Part shown: piece after piece, positions 43,836 through 52,857 of the stretch
How the letters are laid out: every line of letters starts with the position of its first letter
How positions within the stretch are numbered: position 1 is the first letter of the stretch
Source: Arthrobacter koreensis
GTDB taxonomy: Bacteria; Actinomycetota; Actinomycetes; Actinomycetales; Micrococcaceae
Direction of reading: 5' to 3'
Assembly: GCF_009193255.1 (NCBI RefSeq)
Contig: NZ_WACG01000003.1
Coordinates: forward strand, 62,001 to 126,000
Length of the DNA stretch: 64,000 bases
Position numbers and translations under genes: made by a program
The notes under the pieces: generated by a model
The model's input: only the letters and a program-made list of their open reading frames with translations
The model's database searches: none
Told to the model about the DNA's origin: nothing

Positions 43836-44756
43836 CTAGCCAGGAGTGAGGATAAAGTCCCACGGGTCGGTGTTGCGCGTACTGACCCGGGTCTCCACAC
43901 TGAACCCCTGGTCCGCAAGCACATTCTCCAGGGCACCCGCAGCGGGGGTCAGCCACAGCCACTCGCTGCCAAAGTGGGAGACATCAATCAGGTAGGGCCG
44001 GCCGTTGACCGCAGCTTCACGGGCTTCCGAGGCAGGATGATGGCGCAGGTCCGCGGTCACGTAAACGTCTGCCTGTTGTTCCCGGACAGCGCCGAAGAGG
44101 CTGTCCCCCGCCCCGCCGCACACAGCGACGCGCCGCACGAGCCCCTGCGGGTCTCCGGCCACGCGCACCCCGCCGGCAACGGCCGGCATGATGCTGAAGA
44201 CCAGCTCGGCAAATTCGGCCAGGGTGGCGACCTCCGGAAGGTTGCCCACCCTGCCGATGCCTTCTTCCGGAAGGCCGTTGGCTGCAGGGGCCAGCGGAAC
44301 GGTGTCCTGCAGGCCGAACGCGTCGGCGAGGACGTCGGAGACACCCCCGACGGCGCTGTCACCGTTGGTATGGGCTGTCACCAGGGCGCAGCCGCCTTCG
44401 ATCAGCCGGTGCACGGCATCTCCCTTGAAACCCGTGCCGGCTACCGAATGCACGGGCTTGAGCAGCAGGGGGTGGTGCGTAATGAGCAGGTCTGCCCCCC
44501 ACTCCAGGGCTTCATCGATAACCTCGTGCGTGGGGTCCACCGCAAACAGGATCCGTTCCACGCTGCGCTCGGGGCGGCCGGCAACGATGCCTACAGCATC
44601 CCAGTCCTCTGCGAGGGACTCGGGCCAGAGTTCCTCGACAGCCAGGAGCACGTCGCCGAGCCGGGCCTGCGCCGCCTCCTGTCCGGATTCACTGCCGCCT
44701 GCCCCGGCCGGTTCTTCGGCGCTGTCCCGGGCGTCTGGATTGCTTGGGGTTTCCAT
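43836..44756 (-). CDS. NIF3/YbgI-like dinuclear metal-centre protein
   Basis: Protein of 306 residues of the DUF34/NIF3 family. Metal-binding motifs LLITHHPLLLK (about residue 90) and ALVTAHTNGDSAVGG are in the first half; DVYVTADLRHHPASEA and VSHFGSEW are in the second half. An acidic/Gly/Ser-rich N-terminal tail of about 30 residues precedes the fold. Members form hexamers with two metals; a role such as GTP cyclohydrolase-related or metal-insertion function is proposed for some but not settled. It is divergent from msrA. Confidence 0.9.
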   Translation of the reverse strand: METPSNPDARDSAEEPAGAGGSESGQEAAQARLGDVLLAVEELWPESLAEDWDAVGIVAGRPERSVERILFAVDPTHEVIDEALEWGADLLITHHPLLLKPVHSVAGTGFKGDAVHRLIEGGCALVTAHTNGDSAVGGVSDVLADAFGLQDTVPLAPAANGLPEEGIGRVGNLPEVATLAEFAELVFSIMPAVAGGVRVAGDPQGLVRRVAVCGGAGDSLFGAVREQQADVYVTADLRHHPASEAREAAVNGRPYLIDVSHFGSEWLWLTPAAGALENVLADQGFSVETRVSTRNTDPWDFILTPG

Positions 44757-44879
44757 AGCAATAGTTCTACCGCACCGGCACCGCTGCCGGGTAAGGGAAC
44801 ACGGTGCTCCCGCGGGGGCGCCGCGGCGGAGGATTGCGGGCAGGGAATCTTTGCAGCGCGCGGAGGCTTATACATTGGC

Positions 44880-45404
44880 ATGAAGACCTATGTTCTCGGC
44901 GGAGGCTGCTTTTGGTGCCTCGACGCCATCTACCAGAAGACCCGCGGCGTGAGCAGCGTCGTTTCCGGCTACACCGGCGGGTTTACAGCGCACCCGGACT
45001 ATGAGAGCGTCTGCTCCGGCATCACCGGCCACGCCGAGGTTGTGGAAGTGACCTTTGACGAGGACGTTGTTCCCGCGGAGGTCATCCTGGACATGTTCTT
45101 CATCTCCCACGACCCGACCACCCTGAACCGCCAGGGCTACGACGTCGGCACGCAGTACCGTTCCTCGATGTTCTACCGGACCGAAGAGGAACGCGAAGAG
45201 ATGGAGAAGGCGCGGGACCGTGCCCAGGCACTGTGGAGCGACCCGATCGTGACCGAGATTACCCGGCTGCCCGTGTTCCACCGCGCGGAGGAGTACCACC
45301 AGGATTTCTATGCGAAGCACCCGGAGCAGGGCTATTGCCAGGTGATCATTAATCCCAAGCTTGCCAAGGCCCGGAAATATTACGCCGAATGGCTTGACAA
45401 CTGA
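44880..45404 (+). CDS. msrA: peptide-methionine (S)-S-oxide reductase
   Basis: Repair enzyme of 174 residues that reduces methionine-S-sulfoxide. GCFWC is at 9-13, with catalytic Cys10 and a nearby Cys13. The YDVGTQYRSSMFY block and EEYHQDFYAKHPEQGYCQVIINPKLAK tail are diagnostic, the latter with a further Cys near residue 160. GGAGG lies 13 bases before the ATG; an in-frame ATT upstream cannot be excluded. A very long open frame extends upstream across the NIF3 gene but is a shadow. cysK follows in the same direction. Confidence 0.94.
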   Translation: MKTYVLGGGCFWCLDAIYQKTRGVSSVVSGYTGGFTAHPDYESVCSGITGHAEVVEVTFDEDVVPAEVILDMFFISHDPTTLNRQGYDVGTQYRSSMFYRTEEEREEMEKARDRAQALWSDPIVTEITRLPVFHRAEEYHQDFYAKHPEQGYCQVIINPKLAKARKYYAEWLDN

Positions 45405-45417
45405 CCCTATGAATGCG

Positions 45418-45450
45418 TGCGGATACGCTTGAGGAAGAAAGCGTTCCGCA
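45418..45450 (+). promoter_or_regulatory. hairpin in the msrA-cysK gap
   Basis: TGCGGATACGCTT and AAGCGTTCCGCA pair with one bulged base around a GAGGAAG loop, 39 bases before cysK. A perfect TTGACA hexamer lies just upstream at 45394-45399 without a good -10. It may be an msrA terminator or a cysK leader structure. Confidence 0.45.
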
Positions 45451-45488
45451 TCCGGTTCACAGGCTCCGACGAACAGAGGACACACACC

Positions 45489-46424
45489 ATGGCACGAATT
45501 TACGACGACGTCACCCAGCTGGTCGGCGGCACCCCGCTGGTCCGCCTGAACCGCCTCACCGAGGGCCTGCCCGGCGACGTCGCAGTCAAGCTCGAGTTCT
45601 ACAACCCCGCCAACTCGGTCAAGGACCGCATTGGCGTGGCAATCGTCGATGCTGCCGAGAAGGCCGGCGCGCTGCGGCCGGGCGGCACGATCGTCGAAGG
45701 CACCTCGGGTAACACGGGGATCGCCCTTGCCATGGTGGGCGCTGCCCGCGGCTACAAGGTCATCCTGACCATGCCGGAAACCATGTCCACCGAGCGCCGG
45801 GTCATGCTGCGCGCCTTCGGTGCGGAGATTGTCCTGACCCCCGGAGCGGACGGCATGCGCGGTGCCGTGGAAAAGGCCAAGGAAATCGTGGCCACCACGG
45901 ACAACGCCATCTGGGCACAGCAGTTCGCCAACGCAGCAAACGCGCAGATCCACCGCACCACCACGGCCGAGGAGATCTGGGCCGATACCGACGGCAAGGT
46001 GGACATCTTCGTGGCCGGCGTGGGCACCGGCGGCACCGTGACCGGTGTTGGCCAGGTCCTCAAGGAGCGCAAGCCGGGCGTGCAGATCGTGGCGGTCGAG
46101 CCGAAGGACTCCGCCATCCTTAACGGAGGCTCCCCCGGACCGCACAAGATCCAGGGCATCGGCGCCAACTTCATCCCTGAGATCCTGGACACTGAGATCT
46201 ACGATGAGGTCTTTGATGCCTCCATCGAGGACTCTGTTGCCACTGCGCGTGCGCTGGGCACCAAGGAGGGAATCCTGGGAGGCATTTCCTCCGGTGCCAT
46301 TGTCTGGGCGGCCCTTGAGCTCGCCAAGCGCCCGGAAAACGCCGGTAAGCTGATCGTGGCCGTTGTCTGTGACTTCGGAGAACGCTACATCTCCACCGTT
46401 CTCTACGACGACATCCGCGGCTAG
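45489..46424 (+). CDS. cysK: cysteine synthase A (O-acetylserine sulfhydrylase)
   Basis: PLP enzyme of 311 residues that makes cysteine from O-acetylserine and sulfide. Lys45 in [11 protein letters not shown] forms the internal aldimine. The asparagine loop TSGNTG is at 72-77, the PLP phosphate loop GTGGTVTG near 176, and GGISSGA near 265. ATG at 45489 follows AGAGGA. cysE follows after 46 bases, so both steps from serine to cysteine are encoded together. CysE and CysK normally form the cysteine synthase complex. Confidence 0.96.
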   Translation: MARIYDDVTQLVGGTPLVRLNRLTEGLPGDVAVKLEFYNPANSVKDRIGVAIVDAAEKAGALRPGGTIVEGTSGNTGIALAMVGAARGYKVILTMPETMSTERRVMLRAFGAEIVLTPGADGMRGAVEKAKEIVATTDNAIWAQQFANAANAQIHRTTTAEEIWADTDGKVDIFVAGVGTGGTVTGVGQVLKERKPGVQIVAVEPKDSAILNGGSPGPHKIQGIGANFIPEILDTEIYDEVFDASIEDSVATARALGTKEGILGGISSGAIVWAALELAKRPENAGKLIVAVVCDFGERYISTVLYDDIRG

Positions 46425-46470
46425 CCAGCCCCGCCTGCGACGGCGGGTACCCCAAAGCAGAAAGTCACCC

Positions 46471-47055
46471 GTGAGTTTCCTGTCCCGCCTTCGCGAAGAC
46501 CTCACCGCCGCCGCGTCCCATGACCCGGCGGCGCGCGGTTCCCTCGAGAACCTCATTGTCTACTCCGGACTGCACGCCATCTGGATCCACCGCCTGACCC
46601 ACCGGATGTGGGCCAACCCGGCACTGCGTTTCCCGGCACGCGCACTCTCGCAGTTCGCGCGTTTCGCCACGGGCATCGAGATCCATCCGGGCGCCACCAT
46701 CGGCCGGCGCTTCTTCATCGACCACGGCATGGGAGTGGTCATCGGGGAGACAGCGGAAATCGGCGACGACGTCATGCTCTACCACGGGGTGACCCTCGGC
46801 GGACGGTCCCTGGCCAGGGTGAAGCGGCACCCCACCCTGTGCAACGGCGTTGTCGTCGGCGCCGGCGCGAAGATCCTGGGGCCGGTAACCATCGGCGCCA
46901 ACAGCGCGGTGGGTGCCAACGCCGTCGTGGTCAAGGACGCGCCTGCGGACTCGATCATCACCGGTATTCCCGCGACGTGGCGGCACCGTGACGCCAAGAT
47001 GAACCAGCCTGCCGTTGACCCGGCGGAGTACGTGGATCCGGCGATCTACATCTAG
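46471..47055 (+). CDS. cysE: serine O-acetyltransferase
   Basis: Left-handed beta-helix acetyltransferase of 194 residues. Hexapeptide repeats run from [44 protein letters not shown] to [17 protein letters not shown]. The catalytic His is in IDHGMG and again in MLYHGV. It is a short form lacking most of the E. coli N-terminal domain. The C-terminus ends ...VDPAIYI, and a C-terminal Ile is what CysK recognises. Start GTG at 46471. Acts upstream of CysK. Confidence 0.94.
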   Translation: MSFLSRLREDLTAAASHDPAARGSLENLIVYSGLHAIWIHRLTHRMWANPALRFPARALSQFARFATGIEIHPGATIGRRFFIDHGMGVVIGETAEIGDDVMLYHGVTLGGRSLARVKRHPTLCNGVVVGAGAKILGPVTIGANSAVGANAVVVKDAPADSIITGIPATWRHRDAKMNQPAVDPAEYVDPAIYI

Positions 47056-47066
47056 CTACAAAAGCG

Positions 47067-47104
47067 AAAAGTCCGGCTGCCCCCTTTGGGGCAGCCGGAC
47101 TTTT
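47067..47104. terminator. bidirectional terminator between cysE and gnd
   Basis: AAAAGTCCGGCTGCCCC, loop CTTT, then the complementary arm ending TTTT. Suits both convergent genes. Confidence 0.92.
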
Positions 47105-47117
47105 GCGTGCCGGAGGA

Positions 47118-48560
47118 CTAGTGGGTGTCCACGGCTTCGATTTCGGAATGATCCCCGCTCCACAGCGTGTGGAAGGTACCTTCGGCATCCACGCGGCTGT
47201 AGGTGTGCGCGCCAAACAGGTCGCGCAGGCCCTGGGTCAGGGCGGCAGGCAGGCGCTTGCGGCGCAGGCCGTCGTAGTAGGCCAGGGAGGACGAGAAGAC
47301 CGGAACCGGGATGCCCAGCTGAACAGCCACGGACACCACCCGGCGCCAGGCCGGAAGAGCCTGGGCGATGGACTCGGCGAACGCCGGGGCGAGCAGGAGG
47401 TTGGCCGGAGCCTTGCCGTCCGCATATGCCTTCATGATGTCATCGAGCAGCTCCGCGCGGATGATGCAGCCGGCACGCCAGAGCGAGGCGATCTCATCCA
47501 GCTTCAGGTCCCACCCGTAGGTCTTCGCCGCCCCGGTAAGCATGTCCAGGCCCTGGGCGTAGCTGACCAGCTTGGAGGCGTACAGCGCCTGCCGCACGTC
47601 TTCCACGAAGGTCTCGGGAAGCTCGACGGCGGCTTCCTCGCCGGCAAGGACTCCCTGTGCTTCCTCGCGCTGTCCGCGCTGCGATGACAGTGCGCGGGCG
47701 AACACGGATTCCGCGATGGCAGAGACCGGGGAACCCAGGTCCAGGCCGGAGACAACCGTCCAGCGGCCCGTGCCCTTCTGGCCCGCGGAATCCACGACGA
47801 CGTCAACGAACGGCTTGCCGGTCTTCGCGTCGGTGTGGGCGAGGACTTCGGCCGTGATTTCGATCAGGAAGGAGCTGAGCTGGCCCTTGTTCCATTCAGT
47901 GAAGATTTCTGCCTGCTCGGCGGGCTCGATGCCCGCAGCCGAGCGCAGCAGGTCGTAGGCTTCGCCGATGACCTGCATGTCCGCATATTCGATGCCGTTG
48001 TGGACCATCTTCACGAAGTGCCCGGCACCGTCTGTACCCACCCAGGTGCAGCACGGCTCGCCGTTGTATTTCGCTGAAATCTTCTCCAGCATCGGACCCA
48101 GCGAGTCGTAGGACTCCCGGGACCCGCCGGGCATGATGGACGGGCCCAGCAGCGCACCCTCTTCGCCGCCGGACACGCCGACGCCCACGAAGTGGAGGTC
48201 CTTCTCAGCGAGGGCTGCCTCTCGGCGCCGGGTGTCCTCGTAGTGGGAGTTGCCGGCGTCGATCACGATGTCGCCCGGTTCCAGCAGCGGAACCAGCTGG
48301 TCGATGACGGAGTCCACCGGGCCTCCGGCCTTGACCATGATCAGGACGCGGCGCGGCTTCTCCAGGGAGTCCACCAGTTCCTGCAGCGACTCCGTGCGGA
48401 TGAAGTCGCCTTCGTCTCCGTGCGCCTCAAGGAGGGCGTCGGTCTTTTCGATCGAGCGGTTGTGCAGGGCAACTGTGTAGCCGTTCCGGGCCAGGTTGCG
48501 GGCGAGGTTGGCCCCCATCACGGCCAGGCCGGTCACACCGATTTGTGCGCTCAAGTTCAC
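47118..48560 (-). CDS. gnd: 6-phosphogluconate dehydrogenase (decarboxylating)
   Basis: Oxidative pentose-phosphate enzyme of 480 residues, long (GndA) type. The Rossmann start IGVTGLAVMGANLARNLARNGYTVALHNRS is at residues 7-36, with NRS supporting NADP. Catalytic Lys is in GHFVKMVHNGIEY, and the substrate motif VGVSGGEEGALLGPSIMPGG is at about 128-147. SAGQKGTGRWTV follows in the helical domain. It produces NADPH and ribulose-5-phosphate, which RpiB can then use. Confidence 0.96.
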   Translation of the reverse strand: MNLSAQIGVTGLAVMGANLARNLARNGYTVALHNRSIEKTDALLEAHGDEGDFIRTESLQELVDSLEKPRRVLIMVKAGGPVDSVIDQLVPLLEPGDIVIDAGNSHYEDTRRREAALAEKDLHFVGVGVSGGEEGALLGPSIMPGGSRESYDSLGPMLEKISAKYNGEPCCTWVGTDGAGHFVKMVHNGIEYADMQVIGEAYDLLRSAAGIEPAEQAEIFTEWNKGQLSSFLIEITAEVLAHTDAKTGKPFVDVVVDSAGQKGTGRWTVVSGLDLGSPVSAIAESVFARALSSQRGQREEAQGVLAGEEAAVELPETFVEDVRQALYASKLVSYAQGLDMLTGAAKTYGWDLKLDEIASLWRAGCIIRAELLDDIMKAYADGKAPANLLLAPAFAESIAQALPAWRRVVSVAVQLGIPVPVFSSSLAYYDGLRRKRLPAALTQGLRDLFGAHTYSRVDAEGTFHTLWSGDHSEIEAVDTH

Positions 48561-48726
48561 TCCAAGGATTCTTCAGGTGCCGCTGACTGCAGCACGGACT
48601 CGGCGCGGAAATACGCCGTCTTCAGCCTCCAGCCTATTCTTCCGGCGGACCTGCCGCCACATGGCTCGTCGCGGACGTCCGGAAGCCGGAGCTGCCGGGC
48701 GTTCCCGGCACGCCCGGCCGTTGCCC

Positions 48727-50163
48727 CTACACGCCTTCGACGGCGCTGATCCGGCCGGAACGGACTGCCTCCGCGAAGGACTGGTAGTCGGCGTCATTCT
48801 GGTCCGCGTACCGCCGGCAGAATTCGGATGCGGCCTTGTCGAACTTCGTGCCGCGGCCAAGATAGGCCGCCAGGGCCACCGGATCCCCCGTCCGTGCATG
48901 CGCCCGCGCCAGGGTCCAGCCGCACAAGTGCGCGTAGAACTCCATGCCGGCCGGCCGCATTGCTTCCACCTCTGCGCTCCCCTTCATGTCCCGCAGCTGC
49001 CGCCAGTACATGTACCTGTTGGCCTGCACTCCCCTGGTCCAGCCCAGGAAGGGGTCACTCGCCGCCTGCATGCTGCGCTGGCCCTGGACAACCCGTTCGC
49101 CCGGCTGCCGGTACTCACTGGCGGGCAGGTGGTCCTCCAGCACGGACCGCGTTGCCTCCTTGACCTGCAGGAACAACGGGTCCCCGGAGTCACGTCCCTG
49201 CAGCAGGACGATGAATGAACGGGTTCCAACGCTGCCCACGCCCACCACCTTGCGCGCAGCGTCCACTATTTCGAATCTCTCCAGCAGGTGCCGCCGATCG
49301 TCCTGGAGCGTCTGCCGGCATGACGTGAACTGGTCGTTGACGGCACGCCGGAGCTCCGACGCCGACATACCGAACGACGCATGTGCCTCCCGGGCCGGAA
49401 TCACGATGGGCGGCCGGCTGGCTATCCGGTACTTGCCGTCTACCAGCTCCGCCAGCTTGGACAGTGCCTGCAGGCTGTCCCTCGAGCGCGCCTTGAGGAC
49501 GGTTTTCTCCGCGGCCAGCCCGGCCCGCCGGGCAGCTTTCTTCCGGTCCCGTCCCTTACCGGTTCCGGCTGCGAGGCGGATGGCCCGGAGTACGTCTTCT
49601 TCCTCCAACCGCGCATACCAGATCTGGAGGACGCCCATTGAGGCGAACCGGAGCATCGCTTCGCGGTAGGAGCGGACGGCGGCCTCCGTCACCTTCTGTG
49701 CCTTCTCCGGGCTGAAGAGGTTGTTCCTGGCTGCGACCGTGAAGCTCGCTCCCATCCGCAGCACGTCGTATTCGAACGGCCCCGGCAGGGTCTCGTCGAA
49801 ATCGTTGAGGTCGAAGAGCATGCGCCGCTCGGGTGAAGCGAACAGGCCGAAATTGGATAGGTGGGCGTCCCCGCAGAGCTGGACATTCAGTCCGCTCCTC
49901 GGGATGTCCCGAAGGTCGGCTGCCATGATCTTGGCCGCACCGCGGTAGAACGCAAGCGGCGAGGCGAGCATGCGTCCGTGCCGCACGGGAACCAGGTCCG
50001 GCTCCCGAGTGAGGTTCTGCTCCTCCAGGAGCGCCACCGGATCCGGCCTGCGGGCGGCGGGTTCCCAGGCGGCGTGCAGGGACCGGGGCGTCTTCTCCCG
50101 GCGGGACCTGCCCCTCTCAGTGCGCGTCGACACGCTCGAATGGCTGATCCTGGTTCGAACCAT
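48727..50163 (-). CDS. DUF2252 domain-containing protein
   Basis: Protein of 478 residues. The core has LCGDAHLSNFGLFASPERRMLFDLNDFDETLPGPFEYDVLRM (about residues 95-137), where GDAHLSNFG followed by FDLNDFDE resembles the catalytic loop and metal-binding loop of kinase-like phosphotransferases. The C-terminal half (FYAHLCGWTLARAHARTGDPVALAAYLG) is typical of DUF2252. Function unproven. ATG at 50163 has GGGAGG nine bases upstream. It is divergent from the antiporter gene with a 258-base shared upstream region. Confidence 0.88.
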   Translation of the reverse strand: MVRTRISHSSVSTRTERGRSRREKTPRSLHAAWEPAARRPDPVALLEEQNLTREPDLVPVRHGRMLASPLAFYRGAAKIMAADLRDIPRSGLNVQLCGDAHLSNFGLFASPERRMLFDLNDFDETLPGPFEYDVLRMGASFTVAARNNLFSPEKAQKVTEAAVRSYREAMLRFASMGVLQIWYARLEEEDVLRAIRLAAGTGKGRDRKKAARRAGLAAEKTVLKARSRDSLQALSKLAELVDGKYRIASRPPIVIPAREAHASFGMSASELRRAVNDQFTSCRQTLQDDRRHLLERFEIVDAARKVVGVGSVGTRSFIVLLQGRDSGDPLFLQVKEATRSVLEDHLPASEYRQPGERVVQGQRSMQAASDPFLGWTRGVQANRYMYWRQLRDMKGSAEVEAMRPAGMEFYAHLCGWTLARAHARTGDPVALAAYLGRGTKFDKAASEFCRRYADQNDADYQSFAEAVRSGRISAVEGV

Positions 50164-50421
50164 GGCCGGCGACCTCCCGCCGCTTCGTGCTGTCCCGGGT
50201 ATCAGCCCGGGCTCTGCCGCACCGCGGACTGCACCCACAGGATAGCGGGCTGCACCCGGCGGCGGGAGGCCCCCCGCCGCAATCCATGCGGCAGGAAGAA
50301 CCTGCAGCGCTGCCTGCCGGGCCGGCGAACCCTGTACTGGAAGGGCGGGTTCTCGTACGTTGGTGCAAGGACGCTCACCGTGCCCGGCCCGCGGAATAAC
50401 CGCCGGCACTGGAGGAACAGC

Positions 50422-51636
50422 ATGATTGCCTTACTGCTCGGCTCCGCAGCCCTGATCCTGCTGAGTGCCTTCTCCGGTCCGCTGGGCCGCCGCGGTATCA
50501 CCTCAGCCATGGCATTCGTCCTGGCGGGGTTCCTCCTGGCGCTGGCGTTCGGTGACAGGCTGGGGATTTCACTTGAGACAACCTCGGTGCTGCGGGTGGC
50601 CGAGCTGGCCCTGGTGTTCCTCCTGTTCAACGACGCGGCCCGGCTGGACCTGGGTGGGCTCCGCCGCAGCCCCGGCTGGCCGGTTCGCCTGCTCGGCGTG
50701 GGGCTGCCGCTGACGCTGCTGCTTGGATTCGCGGCCGGGGCCGCCCTCTTTCCGGATCTCTCCCCCGCAAGCGTTTTTCTTCTCTCGGCAATGCTCTGTG
50801 CCACTGACGCCGCGCTCGGCCACCGGGTAGTGGAGGATCCCTCAGTGCCGGTTCCGGTGCGCCGCGCCCTGAACGTTGAAAGCGGACTGAACGACGGCGT
50901 CGCGGTTCCGTTCTTCCTGGTGTCCCTGGACCTCACCATGTCAGCGCTCGACGCCGGTGTGCCCTCCGCTATCGCGGCCGCCCTCGCGCAGCAGGTTGGC
51001 TGGGGCCTGGCTGCGGGAGTTCTTATCGGCTGCACCGGCGGGTACCTGCAGCGGCTGGCTGCCCGGCGGGGCTGGTTTGAAACCCGCTGGCGCCAGCCGT
51101 GCACGCTGGCAGTTGCCCTGGCAGCCTACGCCGCCGCCGTCACCCTGGGGGGAAGCGCGTTCCTGGCGGCCTTCGTGGCGGGCCTGGCCTTCCGGCTCGC
51201 CCATGGTGCCGACGACAGTGACGCCACGCGCTTCACGGAAGAGACCGGAGGCATCCTCGCCGCCGCAACCTGGATGATCTTTGGCGCCGTGGCTGTACCT
51301 GCCGCCTTGTCCCATCTCACCTGGCAAATGGCCGTCTACGCGCTGCTGAGCCTGACAGCCGTGCGGATGCTGGCGGTGGGAGCCGCTATGGCCGGCAGCG
51401 GCGCACCGTGGCAGACACGCGCGTTCCTGGGCTGGTTCGGCCCCCGGGGACTGGCCTCGGTGGTGTTCGCCATCCTCGCCTTCGAGCGCGGCACTCCGGC
51501 TGCAGAAACCCTGCTGGCTATTGTCGCCGCAACCGTTGGGCTGAGTGTCTTCGCCCACGGACTCTCAGCGAAGCCGCTGGTGGCCGTGTACCACCGCTGG
51601 TCGGAGCCTGGACCACGCGGACGGCAGGCGCACTAG
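50422..51636 (+). CDS. cation/proton antiporter (CPA1-type)
   Basis: Polytopic membrane protein of 404 residues with about 12 helices. The sequence LCATDAALGHRVVEDPSVPVPVRRALNVESGLNDGVAVPFF contains the paired ion-binding region of CPA antiporters (ATDA and the ND-type Asn-Asp in NVESGLNDG). FLGWFGPRGLASVVFAILA carries the conserved C-terminal Arg. It probably exchanges Na+ or K+ for H+. ATG at 50422 follows GGAGG with 6-base spacing. Confidence 0.88.
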   Translation: MIALLLGSAALILLSAFSGPLGRRGITSAMAFVLAGFLLALAFGDRLGISLETTSVLRVAELALVFLLFNDAARLDLGGLRRSPGWPVRLLGVGLPLTLLLGFAAGAALFPDLSPASVFLLSAMLCATDAALGHRVVEDPSVPVPVRRALNVESGLNDGVAVPFFLVSLDLTMSALDAGVPSAIAAALAQQVGWGLAAGVLIGCTGGYLQRLAARRGWFETRWRQPCTLAVALAAYAAAVTLGGSAFLAAFVAGLAFRLAHGADDSDATRFTEETGGILAAATWMIFGAVAVPAALSHLTWQMAVYALLSLTAVRMLAVGAAMAGSGAPWQTRAFLGWFGPRGLASVVFAILAFERGTPAAETLLAIVAATVGLSVFAHGLSAKPLVAVYHRWSEPGPRGRQAH

Positions 51637-51637
51637 G

Positions 51638-52513
51638 CTATCCGTAGGCCCCAAGCTCCCAGCCGTTAACAATTGCGGCCGCTCCCTCAAGCAGTGAGAT
51701 GCCCTCGTCCAGCGAATCCGTTCCTGCCGTGAGCACAACAATGCTGTACTCGGCGCTGCCTCCTACCACGAAGCCCGAGCTGCCGACGTTCCAGGCCAGG
51801 AGATCATCCTGCAGCCAGCCGTTCTTCAGTCCAACCTCCGCCACGGGGTTCAGGATCCCGGCGCTGATTCCCCAGGCCTGCTCCGGAACTACGTTTTCCA
51901 GCAGGACGGCCGCGTAATCCTGCAATCCGTCCCGGATCCAGTCCACCCCAAGCGCCACCGCCGTGGCGATCCTCAGCTGGTCTTCGGCATTGGTCTCATT
52001 GGCACCCCAGACTTCACCTGCTTCCGTGCCGGTGACTCCCAGCAGCCCGTAGGTTTTCTGCAGCTCTTCCGCCCCGCCCAGCATGGCATAAAGCTCATCT
52101 GTCGCCGCGTTGTCACTCTGGCAGATCATGAGCTCGGCAAGCTGCTCTTCCTCTGCCGTGAGTTCCCTTTCTTCCTCTGTTGCCTGGCGAAGCAGCGTCA
52201 GAAGAATCGGAACCTTCACAAGGCTAGCTTCCAGGTACCGGCCCTCCGGGTGGTAGGACCAGGCACGGCCCGTTCCGTGTTCGTAGATGGCTACCGAAAA
52301 GTCGGCTCCGGCTTGTGCCGCGTAGCTGTCAAGTTCGGCCCGCAGCGCCAGCTCCGGTTCGGAACCGGCAGAAGGAGTCTCAGGGCTGCCGGGAACAGTA
52401 ACTGTGGTGGGTGCCGGCTCGCCGGTGCAGCCGGCCAGGGCAGCAGCACTGAGCACTGTGGCCAGCAGGAACGCAGCCGCAGTCTTGGGGAAGTTCGTGG
52501 GCAAGGTGCTCAT
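51638..52513 (-). CDS. beta-lactamase-like serine hydrolase, lipoprotein
   Basis: Exported protein of 291 residues. A lipobox LAGC puts the lipidated cysteine at 29. The penicillin-recognising fold shows SxxK as SLVK (Ser97, Lys100), SDN at 133-135, and a third motif KNGW in place of KTG. This set is found in class A-related hydrolases of unknown substrate, not in the clinical beta-lactamases. No omega-loop ExxLN is obvious. It may act on peptidoglycan or an ester. Start ATG at 52513 after GAAAGA. Confidence 0.83.
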   Translation of the reverse strand: MSTLPTNFPKTAAAFLLATVLSAAALAGCTGEPAPTTVTVPGSPETPSAGSEPELALRAELDSYAAQAGADFSVAIYEHGTGRAWSYHPEGRYLEASLVKVPILLTLLRQATEEERELTAEEEQLAELMICQSDNAATDELYAMLGGAEELQKTYGLLGVTGTEAGEVWGANETNAEDQLRIATAVALGVDWIRDGLQDYAAVLLENVVPEQAWGISAGILNPVAEVGLKNGWLQDDLLAWNVGSSGFVVGGSAEYSIVVLTAGTDSLDEGISLLEGAAAIVNGWELGAYG

Positions 52514-52660
52514 ATCTTTCACGTGCTCTGGTACGCGGTGCGTCAACCGCACCCGTTTAGTTTTACCGCCGGAGGCTTTGAACCGGGTGTGTGTACCCTC
52601 GTGATCCGCTTTGCATCCGGACACCCGCAGCCCCACCCCGCAGGCAGTCCCGGATACGAA

Positions 52661-52694
52661 AAAACCCGCCTGCGGTGTTCCGCAGGCGGGTTTT
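52661..52694 (-). terminator. terminator after tRNA-Val
   Basis: AAAACCCGCCTGCGG/CCGCAGGCGGGTTTT with a short TGTT loop; on the minus strand it ends in a T-run, just after tRNA-Val. Confidence 0.92.
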
Positions 52695-52699
52695 GCCGG

Positions 52700-52772
52700 T
52701 GGGTCCTACCGGGATCGAACCGATGACATCCACGGTGTAAACGTGGCGCTCTACCAGCTGAGCTAAAGACCC
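52700..52772 (-). tRNA. tRNA-Val (anticodon TAC)
   Basis: Acceptor GGGTCTT/AGGACCC with one G-T pair, discriminator A, no encoded CCA. Anticodon loop TTTACAC in CCACG/CGTGG stem; T-loop GGTTCGATCCC. Confidence 0.97.
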
Positions 52773-52857
52773 AACGTGACCCGTTATGCCAGCTGGGATA
52801 TTCCCGGCCAGCGCCGCATCACGAGGAATTACATTACCGGAAGATGCCCGCGATTAC

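Noticed and set aside
43746-45404. Long plus-strand frame as one 552-residue protein
   Set aside because: Only the last 174 residues are MsrA; the rest is antisense to the NIF3-like gene.
44868-46556. 562-residue minus-strand reading frame
   Set aside because: Antisense to msrA and cysK, both with full motifs.
51638-52513. Antibiotic-resistance beta-lactamase
   Set aside because: The third motif is KNG not KTG, and no omega-loop motif is seen; the lipoprotein setting fits housekeeping hydrolases better.
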